A stretch of 64,000 bases of DNA from Candidatus Auribacterota bacterium (GTDB lineage: Bacteria; Auribacterota; JAFGBW01; JAFGJP01): the NCBI GenBank assembly GCA_023144635.1, contig JAGLFH010000062.1:94820-158819 (forward strand), written 5' to 3'. The notes under the pieces were generated by a model that saw only the letters and a program-made list of their open reading frames with translations, did no database searches and was not told the DNA's origin. Numbering within the stretch: position 1 is the first letter of the stretch; each line of letters opens with the position of its first letter. The position numbers and the translations under genes are program-made. Of this stretch, positions 21,293-29,511 are shown one piece after another.

Positions 21293-21840
21293 AGACCATT
21301 AAATTAGATCTTCCGTTAGCCGAAAAACAGATCATTCAGATACGATCAGGAGATTTTGTGGAATTAAGCGGTTTTGTATACACAATGCGTGATGCTGCTC
21401 ATAAAAGAATCTCTGAAATGATAGAAAAAGGTGAGACTTTACCGTTTGAGCTAAAAGATTCATCCATATATTATGTAGGCCCCACCCCTTCGCCTGATAA
21501 TGCATTCCCGTTTGGTGCTGCAGGACCGACAACTTCAGACAGGATGGATACATATGCACCCATTATGCTTTCAAATGGTGTAAAAATAATGATAGGAAAA
21601 GGTAAAAGAAGCTCCAATATTGTCAAACTAATAGAAAAGCACAATGCATTATATCTTGCAACAATAGGAGGAGCAGGATCATTTCTTGCCAAAAAGATCA
21701 TCTCTTCAAAAAACATAGCTTTTAAGGATCTGGGCACAGAAGCAATACAGCTAATTGAAATAAAAGATTTTCCATGCATAGTAATTAATGATTCACATGG
21801 AAATGATTTTTATAGAGGTCTGAGTGCTATCGCACCATGA
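21289..21840 (+). CDS. Class I fumarate hydratase (or tartrate dehydratase) beta subunit
   Basis: This is the partner of the preceding alpha subunit. The 183 residues carry the family signatures: LSGFVYTMRDAAHKRI, GPTPSPDNAFPFGAAGPTTS followed by DRMD, MIGKGKRS and TIGGAGSFLAKKI. The start is a TTG at 21289-21291 inside the alpha stop region (TTTTGA), with AAGGA about 8 nt upstream, so translation is coupled. The C-terminus is short and typical of the two-subunit form. Confidence 0.9.
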   Translation: MKTIKLDLPLAEKQIIQIRSGDFVELSGFVYTMRDAAHKRISEMIEKGETLPFELKDSSIYYVGPTPSPDNAFPFGAAGPTTSDRMDTYAPIMLSNGVKIMIGKGKRSSNIVKLIEKHNALYLATIGGAGSFLAKKIISSKNIAFKDLGTEAIQLIEIKDFPCIVINDSHGNDFYRGLSAIAP

Positions 21841-21923
21841 TTATAATAAATTTGCGAGTACACAGAGAGCACAGAGACAACACGAAGAAAAGTTATCATG
21901 GGATAGTAGTGCATTTTAGGCAC
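21841..21923. repeat. Short convergent gap with cacaga word and B-end-like motif
   Basis: The gap contains 'acacagagagcacagagaca' (about 21859-21878) of the cacaga family and, abutting the stop of the minus-strand gene, GTGCCTAAAATGCAC read on the minus strand (about 21909-21923). That motif resembles one terminal motif of element B (AGTGCCTAAAGT). It may be a solo end of that element. Confidence 0.45.
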
Positions 21924-22379
21924 TTATTCCTGACCTGAATCGTCTTTTGCAATATTATCCGAAAAGAAACTCGTTCGAGTTTCTCCGTTTATTTTTAAAA
22001 GGCCGTCATTATATATAATCTTAAGTCCCTGTTCACGCGTTAGTGTCATGTAAGTCAAACACTCTATTATTTTATAATATGTTTTTTTAAGATTTATTGT
22101 TTCAGAAAGGGTGGATTTTACTTTTTCACGAAAGTGAATATATTTTCCACCTTTAATTCGTAAATAAACCAAATAAACATTGCTTTGACCTGTAAAACAG
22201 GAATAAAGCCATTCATCTGTTTTTATATTCAAGAATTTTTCCCATCCAAAAGGAGAAATATACTCTTCTTTATATAAAGCAGCATTATCTGTTATAAAAT
22301 CCTCATCCTCTATAAAAGTAATTATTCCATCAGCCGGGAATATTTCTTGAAACAATTCCTGAAATTTTCTCTTAAACAT
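21924..22379 (-). CDS. Hypothetical protein downstream of rnc
   Basis: I do not recognise this 151-residue protein. The start chosen is the ATG at 22377-22379, which overlaps the end of rnc by 8 nt (ATGTTTAA), implying coupling. A frame extending further upstream would lie inside rnc. The sequence is mixed alpha/beta with many aromatic residues (EEYISPFGWEKFLNI; EWLYSCFTGQSNVYLVYLRI) and an acidic C-terminus. It has no membrane segment or signal peptide. It could be a small cytosolic sensor or chaperone-like fold, but nothing supports a function. Confidence 0.6.
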   Translation of the reverse strand: MFKRKFQELFQEIFPADGIITFIEDEDFITDNAALYKEEYISPFGWEKFLNIKTDEWLYSCFTGQSNVYLVYLRIKGGKYIHFREKVKSTLSETINLKKTYYKIIECLTYMTLTREQGLKIIYNDGLLKINGETRTSFFSDNIAKDDSGQE

Positions 22380-23097
22380 CTTTTTCTTTTTCCTTTGAGA
22401 TCTTCTCAAGTGCCTTTCTTGCAGCTTTCCGCTCAGCCTGCTTTTTGCTAAATCCGCTACTAATAGCATATTTTTTGTTGTCGATATAAACACCTATTGT
22501 ATACTTTTTTTTGTGTCCGGGGCCTTTTTCTTCTATTACCCTGTATTCAGGAAGAATGTGAAAATTAGTCTGTGTATAGTTTTGAAGACTGCTTTTATAA
22601 TTAAACTCATCTTTTAAATGATCTGCATCTTCTACCAGTTTTTGAAAATATCTCCTGCAAAAATTAAGTGCTGACTCGTACCCGCCATCCAGATAAATTG
22701 CAGCGATCAATGATTCAACAAAATCACTCATAAGCGATTTGCTAAGCTCAGATATTCTGTTCTTTTCACTATTTCCTAAAAGCATAAAACGATCTATATT
22801 AAGAACCCTTGCAATATCATATAGCATGTTCTTCTGAACGATCACAGATCTTTTTACAGATAACCTTCCTTCATCATCATTTGGAAAGTCAACAAAAAGC
22901 ATCTCAGAAATTATCATCTGCAATATAGCATCACCTAGAAACTCCAACCTCTGATAACTTGGAACAGGATGTTCGGGATGCTCATTTATAAAAGAATTGT
23001 GCGTTACAGCTTCAAGCAAGTAAAGCTTATTCTTAAAGTTATAGGAAATAATACCTTCTAAAACAGCGAGATTTTTTATCGCATCATCTGTTGCCAT
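22372..23097 (-). CDS. rnc: Ribonuclease III
   Basis: RNase III cleaves double-stranded RNA, including rRNA precursors. The 241 residues comprise the catalytic domain with the signature RLEFLGDAILQM (about 46-57) and the second acidic motif FVESLIAAIYLDGGYE, then a double-stranded RNA-binding domain (about 160-235: NYKSSLQNYTQ; SGFSKKQAERKAARKALEKI). It overlaps the upstream PilZ gene by 14 nt and the downstream hypothetical gene by 8 nt. Confidence 0.95.
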   Translation of the reverse strand: MATDDAIKNLAVLEGIISYNFKNKLYLLEAVTHNSFINEHPEHPVPSYQRLEFLGDAILQMIISEMLFVDFPNDDEGRLSVKRSVIVQKNMLYDIARVLNIDRFMLLGNSEKNRISELSKSLMSDFVESLIAAIYLDGGYESALNFCRRYFQKLVEDADHLKDEFNYKSSLQNYTQTNFHILPEYRVIEEKGPGHKKKYTIGVYIDNKKYAISSGFSKKQAERKAARKALEKISKEKEKDV

Positions 23098-23476
23098 ATT
23101 TTTCTAAGACTTTCTTCAGTTTCTCTTTCTTTGTAGAATATAAAGTAAGAAATTGTATTCCTATAAGATAAGCTTTATTTGGATCCCCGCTATCACTAAC
23201 CGGCTGATCAAGCTCATTTGCTTCATCTTCTATTTCTCTGATCCAGGTAACCCTACCAGATATTTCAACTTGCTCTTGCTCGTCTATCACTACCTTTAAC
23301 TTTACAATCGTAAATACCTTTATCTGTGAAACTATTAGACAGCTTGCTCCCCCAAGGCTTAAATCTCTGGTAATACCCTTAATAGGGGTAAGAGCTGATG
23401 TTTCTTTCTTAAGAGTAATATCCGTTTGAAAATTAAACCGCTTACTTTGTCTTCTATTAATACCGCCAAAAGCCAT
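23084..23476 (-). CDS. PilZ-domain protein
   Basis: This single-domain PilZ protein is probably a cyclic-di-GMP receptor. The two binding motifs are present: RRQSKRF (RxxxR) near the N-terminus and DLSLGGASC (D/NxSxxG) about 30 residues later. The start at 23474-23476 gives MAFGGINRRQ and has AAGGA about 9 nt upstream; an alternative start 17 codons earlier would add a sequence that looks unrelated to PilZ. A beta-barrel segment follows (KLKVVIDEQEQVEISGRVTW). It is coupled to rnc by a 14-nt overlap. No c-di-GMP synthase is nearby. Confidence 0.85.
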   Translation of the reverse strand: MAFGGINRRQSKRFNFQTDITLKKETSALTPIKGITRDLSLGGASCLIVSQIKVFTIVKLKVVIDEQEQVEISGRVTWIREIEDEANELDQPVSDSGDPNKAYLIGIQFLTLYSTKKEKLKKVLEKYGNR

Positions 23477-23599
23477 AATAATTGTTCCTTTATTTAATAT
23501 TTTTACATAAAATAATTGCTTTTTCAATAACAGATGACAAAAACCAAGTAAAATGCGATATGCTGTTTTGCTAAAACCTTGTGCTGTAATAATAATAAT

Positions 23600-24241
23600 A
23601 TGAGCATAAAAGACTATTATTTCATTTTTGACCTTGATGGTACTATTGCAAATACTTTACCTGATATCATACCGGCAGTAAATTATATGCTTAAAAAAGC
23701 AGGAATATCGCCCAAAGATCCTTACGAAATTGAACGATCTATAGGTTCAGGCATCGAAGAAGTAGTTAAAAAACTGACCAATTTTAAAGACTATAATAAA
23801 ATAAAGAGCTCTGTTAACGATTTTCGAGTCCATTATGAAGAGCATCTGATTGATAATACATCTCTTTATGATGGTGTAATGGATTTTCTTAAAAAAACCT
23901 GTTTTGCAGGAAGCATAATAACAAACAAACCAGAATATTATGCAAAAAACCTTGTTCGTAAACTGGGTATTCTTGACTATTTTGATATATGCATAGGCGG
24001 ACTTGAAAGATTTCCCCATAAACCTGACAGCTCATCAACAAAATTTGTAATGAATACTTATTCTGGAAACCGTAAAACTATTTTTGTCGGAGATTCTCCT
24101 ATCGATCAACAAACGGGCGCTAATGCAGACATAATATTCTGTTTTGCAGAATACGGATATTCTACAATTGAGGAAAAAAATAATATAAAATATGATCATA
24201 TCTTAAAAAAATTCATAGATATCAACAAAATCTTTATATAA
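23600..24241 (+). CDS. HAD-family hydrolase, phosphoglycolate-phosphatase-like
   Basis: This HAD phosphatase has about 213 residues. Motif I FDLDGTIANTL lies at the N-terminus with both aspartates, and a helical cap follows (about 15-85). Motif II SIITNKPEYYAKNL supplies the threonine, a lysine follows in PHKPDSSST, and motif IV FVGDSPIDQQTGANA supplies the acidic pair. The layout is that of Gph/PgmB-type enzymes, with phosphoglycolate a likely substrate but not provable. I use the ATG at 23600; a TTG 21 nt upstream adds only Cys/Asn-rich codons. rsmD follows 5 nt after its stop. Confidence 0.8.
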   Translation: MSIKDYYFIFDLDGTIANTLPDIIPAVNYMLKKAGISPKDPYEIERSIGSGIEEVVKKLTNFKDYNKIKSSVNDFRVHYEEHLIDNTSLYDGVMDFLKKTCFAGSIITNKPEYYAKNLVRKLGILDYFDICIGGLERFPHKPDSSSTKFVMNTYSGNRKTIFVGDSPIDQQTGANADIIFCFAEYGYSTIEEKNNIKYDHILKKFIDINKIFI

Positions 24242-24246
24242 AAAAC

Positions 24247-24813
24247 ATGAGAATCATTGCAGGAACATACAAAGGAAGAAAAGTAATCCCTCCGCAGGGG
24301 GATGGATCGCGCCCCACGCTTGACAGAGTAAAAGAAGCCCTGTTCAGTACTCTCGTAAACGATATAGAAGAAAGCACTTTTGCTGATCTTTTTGCAGGCT
24401 CGGGCAGTATAGGGATCGAAGCATTAAGCCGCGGAGCAGAACACGTTATTTTTGCAGAATCAAATGATCTAAACAGAAAAATCATTAAAAAGAACTGTGA
24501 AACTATTCTTTTTGAAGAAGATCTAACCCATTTTGATATTTTTGATAATGCTTCCTTTTTTTTCAATAATCCTAACTGCAAAGAATCATTTGATCTTCTG
24601 TTTCTTGATCCTCCTTATAATTACCTTAAAACGCTTGTAGAAGAAAAAACTTTAGCTTCTTTTTTTAATAATGCTTTTTCTCTTGTTAAAGAAAACGGAA
24701 TACTTATCCTGGAAGCACCGGATTTTTTTTACTATTCCCTTAAAGATGAAAATATCATTGCTTACAAGGAAAGAAAATACGGAAAGATACATCTTTTGTA
24801 TTTTTATAGATAA
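24247..24813 (+). CDS. rsmD: 16S rRNA (guanine966-N2)-methyltransferase RsmD
   Basis: RsmD methylates G966 of 16S rRNA using SAM. The 188 residues show MRIIAGTYKGRKVIPP, PTLDRVKEALFSTL, the SAM-binding FADLFAGSGSIGIEALSRGA, and the catalytic FLDPPYNYL. The gene lies 5 nt downstream of the HAD gene and converges with trpF. coaD, often next to rsmD, is not here. Confidence 0.93.
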   Translation: MRIIAGTYKGRKVIPPQGDGSRPTLDRVKEALFSTLVNDIEESTFADLFAGSGSIGIEALSRGAEHVIFAESNDLNRKIIKKNCETILFEEDLTHFDIFDNASFFFNNPNCKESFDLLFLDPPYNYLKTLVEEKTLASFFNNAFSLVKENGILILEAPDFFYYSLKDENIIAYKERKYGKIHLLYFYR

Positions 24814-24863
24814 GAAGAATAGTAAGTTGGATGCCTCTATCGAAAGAGGGCAAGATATGAGGC

Positions 24864-25508
24864 TTAAGAAGAAAACTCTCTTACTTTATCGATAAAGGCT
24901 CTTACTTTTTCGATGTCCTTTATGCCAGGCACTGATTCTAATTTGCTCGATGCATCAACAGCAAAAGGAGAAAAACAAGTTAATACTGATGCAATATTGT
25001 CTGCATAAAGTCCACCGGAAATAAATATATCCTTTTTACTCAAAAACTCATCTTCATTTAAGATAGATAACAGATCTTTTTGAATAGTTCTTCCGGTTCC
25101 ACCATACATGTCCTTTTGAAAAGCATCAAAAAGAAATAATTCATTAGAATACTTCTTTGCGCTTTCTATAGTATGAGAATCTTTAAGATTAAAAGCTTTT
25201 ATCACTTTTATTCCGCGCGCTATATAATTTTCTACTTCATCTGCTGTTTCACTTCCATGAAGCTGAATTAGATCAAAACCACAAAAATTTACATATTCAT
25301 GTACTTTTTTAGGATCTTCGTTTACAAAAACTCCAACAGAAAGGACTTTCCCTTTAATCAAAGAAATAATATTTTTTACCTTTTCAGGCTCAGCATATCT
25401 GGTACTTTCAGGATACATAACAAAACCCATATAATCAGGCTTCATTTCAAGAACATCACTCGCATTATCAAGATCCGTCATACCGCATATTTTAATTTTT
25501 ATGTTCAT
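24864..25508 (-). CDS. trpF: Phosphoribosylanthranilate isomerase
   Basis: TrpF isomerises phosphoribosylanthranilate in tryptophan synthesis. The TIM barrel of 214 residues has KICGMTDLDNA with the catalytic cysteine, YMGFVMYPESTRY, VGVFVNE, LIQLHGSE, LFDAF, and the phosphate-binding ISGGLYADNIA. The start at 25506-25508 (MNIKIKICGM) fits the family; an upstream in-frame start would add eleven atypical residues. It is separated from trpC by 320 nt of repeats, so the trp pair no longer looks like a tight operon. trpB, trpA, trpD and trpE are elsewhere. Confidence 0.93.
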   Translation of the reverse strand: MNIKIKICGMTDLDNASDVLEMKPDYMGFVMYPESTRYAEPEKVKNIISLIKGKVLSVGVFVNEDPKKVHEYVNFCGFDLIQLHGSETADEVENYIARGIKVIKAFNLKDSHTIESAKKYSNELFLFDAFQKDMYGGTGRTIQKDLLSILNEDEFLSKKDIFISGGLYADNIASVLTCFSPFAVDASSKLESVPGIKDIEKVRAFIDKVREFSS

Positions 25509-25828
25509 AAGAAATATTAAATCCCAAATAACAAATGTCAAATTACAAAAAACAAATTCAAAAGATCAAATAAAAACATAAAACATTTCCACATTTTACA
25601 CGGTTCAGGCAGGCCAAAACCCTACTCACATTTTCTTTTTTACTTTTCTTCTCTGTGTTTTATTTCCGTGCCACCTTGCAGGAAGGCGACTTCGCGCCCA
25701 CCTACAAGGTGGGATAGCGGTGAACTTTATACAGCAGCTCAACATTCAACACTTTTTTATTCTTATATTATGCGCCAGCACTCCTTAACTTTAGGCATTT
25801 TAGCTCACTTTAAATTTTAAACTTTCCT
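25509..25828 (-). repeat. Composite repeat gap between trpC and trpF (hairpin A copy 1, partial element B)
   Basis: No gene is present. Right next to trpC (25752-25825) is a partial element B in the same orientation as trpC, starting 3 nt after its stop: AAAGTTTAAAATTTAAAGTG, then ATGCCTAAAGTTAAGG and GTGC-tggc-GCAT. Further along, 25651-25721 holds hairpin repeat A with arms CCACCTTG (25671-25678) and CAAGGTGG (25705-25712). A 'caaataacaaatgtcaaatt' word lies at about 25525-25544. The same A-plus-B order recurs between pyrD and pyrK. Confidence 0.7.
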
Positions 25829-26596
25829 TTATTTCGTCCAGTTTTTTAAAAGTCCTACGGCATCATTACTTTTCACCAACGTCTCTCCTACTAAAAAAGC
25901 ATCTGCACCCGCGCTTTTAAGGCTAAGTATATCATCTTTATCTTTAATACCGCTTTCTGCAACTTTAACTATTTCTCCTGGCATCAGCGCAATAAGTTCT
26001 TTCATTTTTTCTTTATCTATTTTAAAGGTCTTAAGATCCCTGCTGTTTATCCCGATTATCTTTGCTCCACATGATAAAGCTTTATCAAGTTCACTTTCAT
26101 TGTGCACTTCCACAAGAGCTGCCATATCCAGTTCATATGTGAGTTTCAAAAAATCCTTTAACTTTTTTTCATCTAATATCTTTACGATAAGAAGCAGTGC
26201 ATTTGCACCAAGATAAGCTGATTCATATATCTGATATTCATCAATTATAAAATCTTTCCTTAAAAGAGGAAGCTTGGTGTAAGTCCTTAAATCTGCAAAC
26301 ATTTCAGGAGAACCAAGAAAATAATCAACTTCCGTTAGAATACTTACCGCTTTTGCACCACCTGCTTCATATTGCTTGATCATCTTAACAGGCTCAAAAT
26401 CCTCTAAAAAAATTCCCTTTGAAGGTGATGCTTTTTTTATTTCCGCTATGATATTAATAGAATTACTTTTAAGGTTATCAGAAAAAATACTTCCCGAATA
26501 TTTTGTGCTGTTTACTTTCATGCAAGAAAAAGGAAGATCTTTTTTCCTATTGCTTAAATACTGCTTCTTTTTTTCTATTATATCATTCAAAAACAT
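25829..26596 (-). CDS. trpC: Indole-3-glycerol phosphate synthase
   Basis: TrpC closes the indole ring in tryptophan synthesis. This 255-residue TIM-barrel enzyme has IIAEIKKASPSKGIF, KAVSILTEVDYFLGS, LPLLRKDFIIDEYQI, ALVEVHNESEL, IIGINSRDLKTFKID, VAESGIKDKDD and FLVGETLVKS. Catalytic lysines and glutamates are at the expected motifs. It begins 2 nt after apbE, so the two are one transcript. Element B starts 3 nt after its stop. Confidence 0.95.
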   Translation of the reverse strand: MFLNDIIEKKKQYLSNRKKDLPFSCMKVNSTKYSGSIFSDNLKSNSINIIAEIKKASPSKGIFLEDFEPVKMIKQYEAGGAKAVSILTEVDYFLGSPEMFADLRTYTKLPLLRKDFIIDEYQIYESAYLGANALLLIVKILDEKKLKDFLKLTYELDMAALVEVHNESELDKALSCGAKIIGINSRDLKTFKIDKEKMKELIALMPGEIVKVAESGIKDKDDILSLKSAGADAFLVGETLVKSNDAVGLLKNWTK

Positions 26597-26598
26597 CT

Positions 26599-27639
26599 TT
26601 AATTATCCTCATTTATAAGCTCAAATCCATTAACAGCAATTCTATCAACTTTCCCATCTTTGTGTACAATAAAAAAAACTTTTACCTTCTCTTTTTCGAT
26701 CAGCTCTTTTCCTTTTTCAGGACCTAACACCATTAATGCCGTAGCAAGTGCATCACATTTAACAGAATCATCACCCATAACTGTTACACTCAGAACACCA
26801 TTTTTCAACGGATATCCGCTTATAGGATCTATTATATGAATATATTTTTTATTCTTGTACTCCCGATAACGCTCATATCCTCCTGAAGTAAAAATAGAAA
26901 TATTCTTTCCTTTTACATAACCTATCACTGAATCTTTTTGCAAAGGATCACACATACCTATTTTGAATGCTTCTCTTTTATTTTTTTGAAAACACCGGCA
27001 ATCGCCTCCTATATTGACAATGCCTGAGATAATATCAGGATCATTTTTAAGATAATCTGTAATCTCATCTATTATAAATCCCTTTGCTATTCCTCCAAGA
27101 TCTATAAGTAAAGTGTCATTTTCAAACCTAACTTTTTCATCCTGATTGATTTTTACTTTCTCCATTCCAAGTAAAGATAACATTGCCTCTATTTCGCTTT
27201 TACAGGGAAGCTCTTTTTTTTCTTCCTTGTTAAAAGAAGAAAGCCCCCAGAGTTTAAGAATCGGTAAAATGGTAGGATCAAAAGCACCATTTGTTTTTTC
27301 CCAGTAATCTTTTGAACGGCTTATCATTTTCAATAAACCGGGTGAAGGATAAAAAGATTTAGAAAAGGCCTCTTTATTCAGTCTGTTTATTTCAGAGTCC
27401 TTTTTATGAATACTAAAAGTTCTTTCTGCATCATCTATTTTGTTAAGACAACCCTCGCGCAAAGAATCAAAATCAATTTCTTTTTCGCTATAAAAAACAA
27501 TAGAAATTACTGTCCCTAATTTAACTGTTGAAATATTATACTCTTTTGTATTTGCACTTGTTTTAAAAAATAATTTTGCACTTAACAACAAAATCGCTAA
27601 TAAAGCTAAAAGAAAAAAGATTGTTTTTCGAATATTCAT
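26599..27639 (-). CDS. apbE: FAD:protein FMN transferase ApbE
   Basis: ApbE attaches FMN to threonine residues of exported or membrane proteins such as RnfG/NqrC. The 346 residues start with a hydrophobic anchor or signal (FFLLALLAILLLSAKLFF). The ApbE fold follows: GTVISIVFYSE, FSIHKKDSEINRLN, NGAFDPTILPILKLWG, LIDLGGIAKGF, IVNIGGDCRCF, and the catalytic region HIIDPISGYPLKNGVLSVTV with SVKCDALATALMVLG. No Rnf/Nqr or other obvious flavinylation target is nearby. It is coupled to trpC, which is functionally unrelated. Confidence 0.93.
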   Translation of the reverse strand: MNIRKTIFFLLALLAILLLSAKLFFKTSANTKEYNISTVKLGTVISIVFYSEKEIDFDSLREGCLNKIDDAERTFSIHKKDSEINRLNKEAFSKSFYPSPGLLKMISRSKDYWEKTNGAFDPTILPILKLWGLSSFNKEEKKELPCKSEIEAMLSLLGMEKVKINQDEKVRFENDTLLIDLGGIAKGFIIDEITDYLKNDPDIISGIVNIGGDCRCFQKNKREAFKIGMCDPLQKDSVIGYVKGKNISIFTSGGYERYREYKNKKYIHIIDPISGYPLKNGVLSVTVMGDDSVKCDALATALMVLGPEKGKELIEKEKVKVFFIVHKDGKVDRIAVNGFELINEDN

Positions 27640-27714
27640 TACACCTATCTTTTAAAATACCAGTTTTTTATAAAAAAGACATTAAAGGTAGTTATTATTT
27701 CTGAAGTCATTAGA

Positions 27715-27831
27715 TAAGGTTTAGCCTGAGATATGATTTTTTCAGGATTAAGGATGAGGTTGTTTGAGGCGATGAAAGCCGAGTTCCTCATCCGCCTGAA
27801 AAAAGCTTAACTCACGGCGTTAAAAACCTTA
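27715..27831. other. Nested-helix structured element between pyrF and apbE
   Basis: Three perfect nested arms are visible: TAAGGTTT (27715-27722) with AAACCTTA (27824-27831); TTTTTTCAGG (27737-27746) with CCTGAAAAAA (27795-27804); GGATGAGG (27752-27759) with CCTCATCC (27786-27793). A small GGC/GCC helix flanked by GA steps sits at the tip. On either strand the T-run lies in the 5' arm, so it is not a simple terminator. It lies downstream of the pyr operon and upstream of apbE. I recall similar sequences between genes of other environmental bacteria, but cannot check. Confidence 0.6.
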
Positions 27832-27867
27832 GCAGACAAAGAAAGGATTAACTATCTTTAAAACAGT

Positions 27868-28584
27868 TCAACTGTTAATCTCATCAAGTATTTTTTCAAA
27901 AGCACCTTTTGGATCTTCGTTTTTTGTAACAGGACGTCCGATCACAAGAAAATCAGCCCCGTCTGTTATAGCATCTTGCGGAGTTTTAAATCTTTTCTGA
28001 TCATCCGTAACTGACCATAAAGGCCTTATTCCCGGAGTAAGCACTATAAAATCGTTCCCACATGCTTCTTTGATCATTTTTGCTTCAAAAGGAGAACATA
28101 CAACACCATCAAGGCCAGAATCTTTAGCAAGTTTTGCAAGATGAATAACCTGGTTATCTACACTGCAAAGTATTTTTAATTCTTCTACTAACATATCTGA
28201 TGTCAAACTTGTAAGTATAGTAACGCCCAGAACAAGCGGAGGAGCTTGACCGTTTTTAACCGCTTCTTTTAAGGATTCCTCTTTAGCTTTTTTCATCATC
28301 TCGCTTCCACCGGAAGCATGAACATTAAATATTTTTACTCCAAGAGAAGTACTTACTTTTGCTGAAGCGCCAACAGTATTAGGAATGTCATGAAATTTCA
28401 GATCAAGAAATACATCTTTTCCCTTATCTCTTAGCTCTTTGACAATACCAGGCCCATAGGAAGTGAAAAGCTCGCTTCCTACTTTGTAGATCTTAGCTTT
28501 TTCTCCCAATATATCTACAAGCGCAAAAGCTTTATCACTGTTCGGAAAATCAAGAGCAATTATAACTTTTTTCTGAACATCCAT
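27868..28584 (-). CDS. pyrF: Orotidine 5'-phosphate decarboxylase
   Basis: PyrF makes UMP from OMP, the last step of de novo pyrimidine synthesis. The 238-residue barrel has IIALDFPNSDKAFAL, the catalytic DLKFHDIPNTVGASAK (Asp-Lys-Asp array), GVVCSPFEAKMIKE, VLTPGIRP and FLVIGRPVTK. It is the last gene of the pyr operon, 3 nt after pyrD. pyrE, which follows pyrF in Bacillus, is absent here. Confidence 0.95.
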   Translation of the reverse strand: MDVQKKVIIALDFPNSDKAFALVDILGEKAKIYKVGSELFTSYGPGIVKELRDKGKDVFLDLKFHDIPNTVGASAKVSTSLGVKIFNVHASGGSEMMKKAKEESLKEAVKNGQAPPLVLGVTILTSLTSDMLVEELKILCSVDNQVIHLAKLAKDSGLDGVVCSPFEAKMIKEACGNDFIVLTPGIRPLWSVTDDQKRFKTPQDAITDGADFLVIGRPVTKNEDPKGAFEKILDEINS

Positions 28585-28587
28585 TTT

Positions 28588-29511
28588 TTAACCTGAAAAC
28601 TTTCCTTTTACTTCAATAAGGCTTTTATAGTTATTTTCTTTTAAGTATTTTTCAATTCCATCAAGAATCTCTTTTGAGGCAAAAGGATTATACATGTTTG
28701 CACTGCCTATTTCTACTGCTGCTGCACCTAAAATAATATACTCAAGAGCATCTTCAGCAGTTTCTATTCCACCAATACCGATAACGGGTATTTGAACAGC
28801 ACTAACAATATCATAAAAGATCTTCTGAGACACAGGTTTTATGGCTGGTCCACTTAAACCGCCTGTAACATTTCCTATACGGCTTTTAAATGTTTTAACA
28901 TCAACTGATATCGCAGGTATTGTATTTGTTGCAGCAAGCGCGTTAGAACCCGCACTCTCAGCTGATTGAGCTACCTTTTTTACTAAATGCGTCCAAGGAC
29001 TAAGTTTTGTTATAACATACACCCCTGTCCTTTTCTTAACCTGTCTTACTATTCTCTCCACACTGTCCGGATCTTCGCCAAAAGACACGCCGCCTTTTTT
29101 TATATTTGGACAAGATACATTTAGCTCCACTGCATCAAACTCCAGCTTTTCCTTTAATAAAGCACAAATTTCCGCATACTCTTCCTCTGTGTTACCTGAA
29201 ACGCTGATTATTAATTTAGTTTTTATTTGCGAAAACCATTCTTTATTCTCTTTTATAAACTTCTCTGCTCCAGGGTTCTGAATACCTATTGAATTAATAA
29301 TGCCGGAACGTGTCTCACATATACGAGGAGGTTTGTTCCCATCTCTTTTATTCATCGTAATAGTTTTTGTAACAATCCCTCCAAGGACATTAATATCATA
29401 AAAATCCTGAAAATCTTTCCCGACACCAAAAGTACCGGAAGCTGTTAATACAGGATTTTTGAGTTTCATTCCAAAAAGGTCACATGTTAGATCTATACTA
29501 TTATCATTCAA
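28588..29511 (-). CDS. pyrD: Dihydroorotate dehydrogenase, class 1B catalytic subunit
   Basis: PyrD oxidises dihydroorotate with FMN; with PyrK it forms the NAD-linked class 1B enzyme. The 307 residues show PVLTASGTFGVGKDF, NRDGNKPPRICET-like FMN contacts, GIQNPGAEKFI, the catalytic-cysteine loop ELNVSCPNIKKGG, and GIGGIETAEDALEYIILGAA. It is followed by pyrF after 3 nt, but is separated from pyrK by a 329-nt repeat-filled gap that breaks an otherwise tight operon. Confidence 0.95.
   Translation of the reverse strand: MNDNSIDLTCDLFGMKLKNPVLTASGTFGVGKDFQDFYDINVLGGIVTKTITMNKRDGNKPPRICETRSGIINSIGIQNPGAEKFIKENKEWFSQIKTKLIISVSGNTEEEYAEICALLKEKLEFDAVELNVSCPNIKKGGVSFGEDPDSVERIVRQVKKRTGVYVITKLSPWTHLVKKVAQSAESAGSNALAATNTIPAISVDVKTFKSRIGNVTGGLSGPAIKPVSQKIFYDIVSAVQIPVIGIGGIETAEDALEYIILGAAAVEIGSANMYNPFASKEILDGIEKYLKENNYKSLIEVKGKFSG

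Noticed and set aside
24814..24863. Bidirectional terminator between rsmD and trpF
   Set aside because: The CCTCT/AGAGG arms are short with no T-tract on either side.
27715..27831. Intrinsic terminator for the pyr operon
   Set aside because: On both strands the T-run is in the 5' arm and the stem ends in A residues, so it does not have terminator form.
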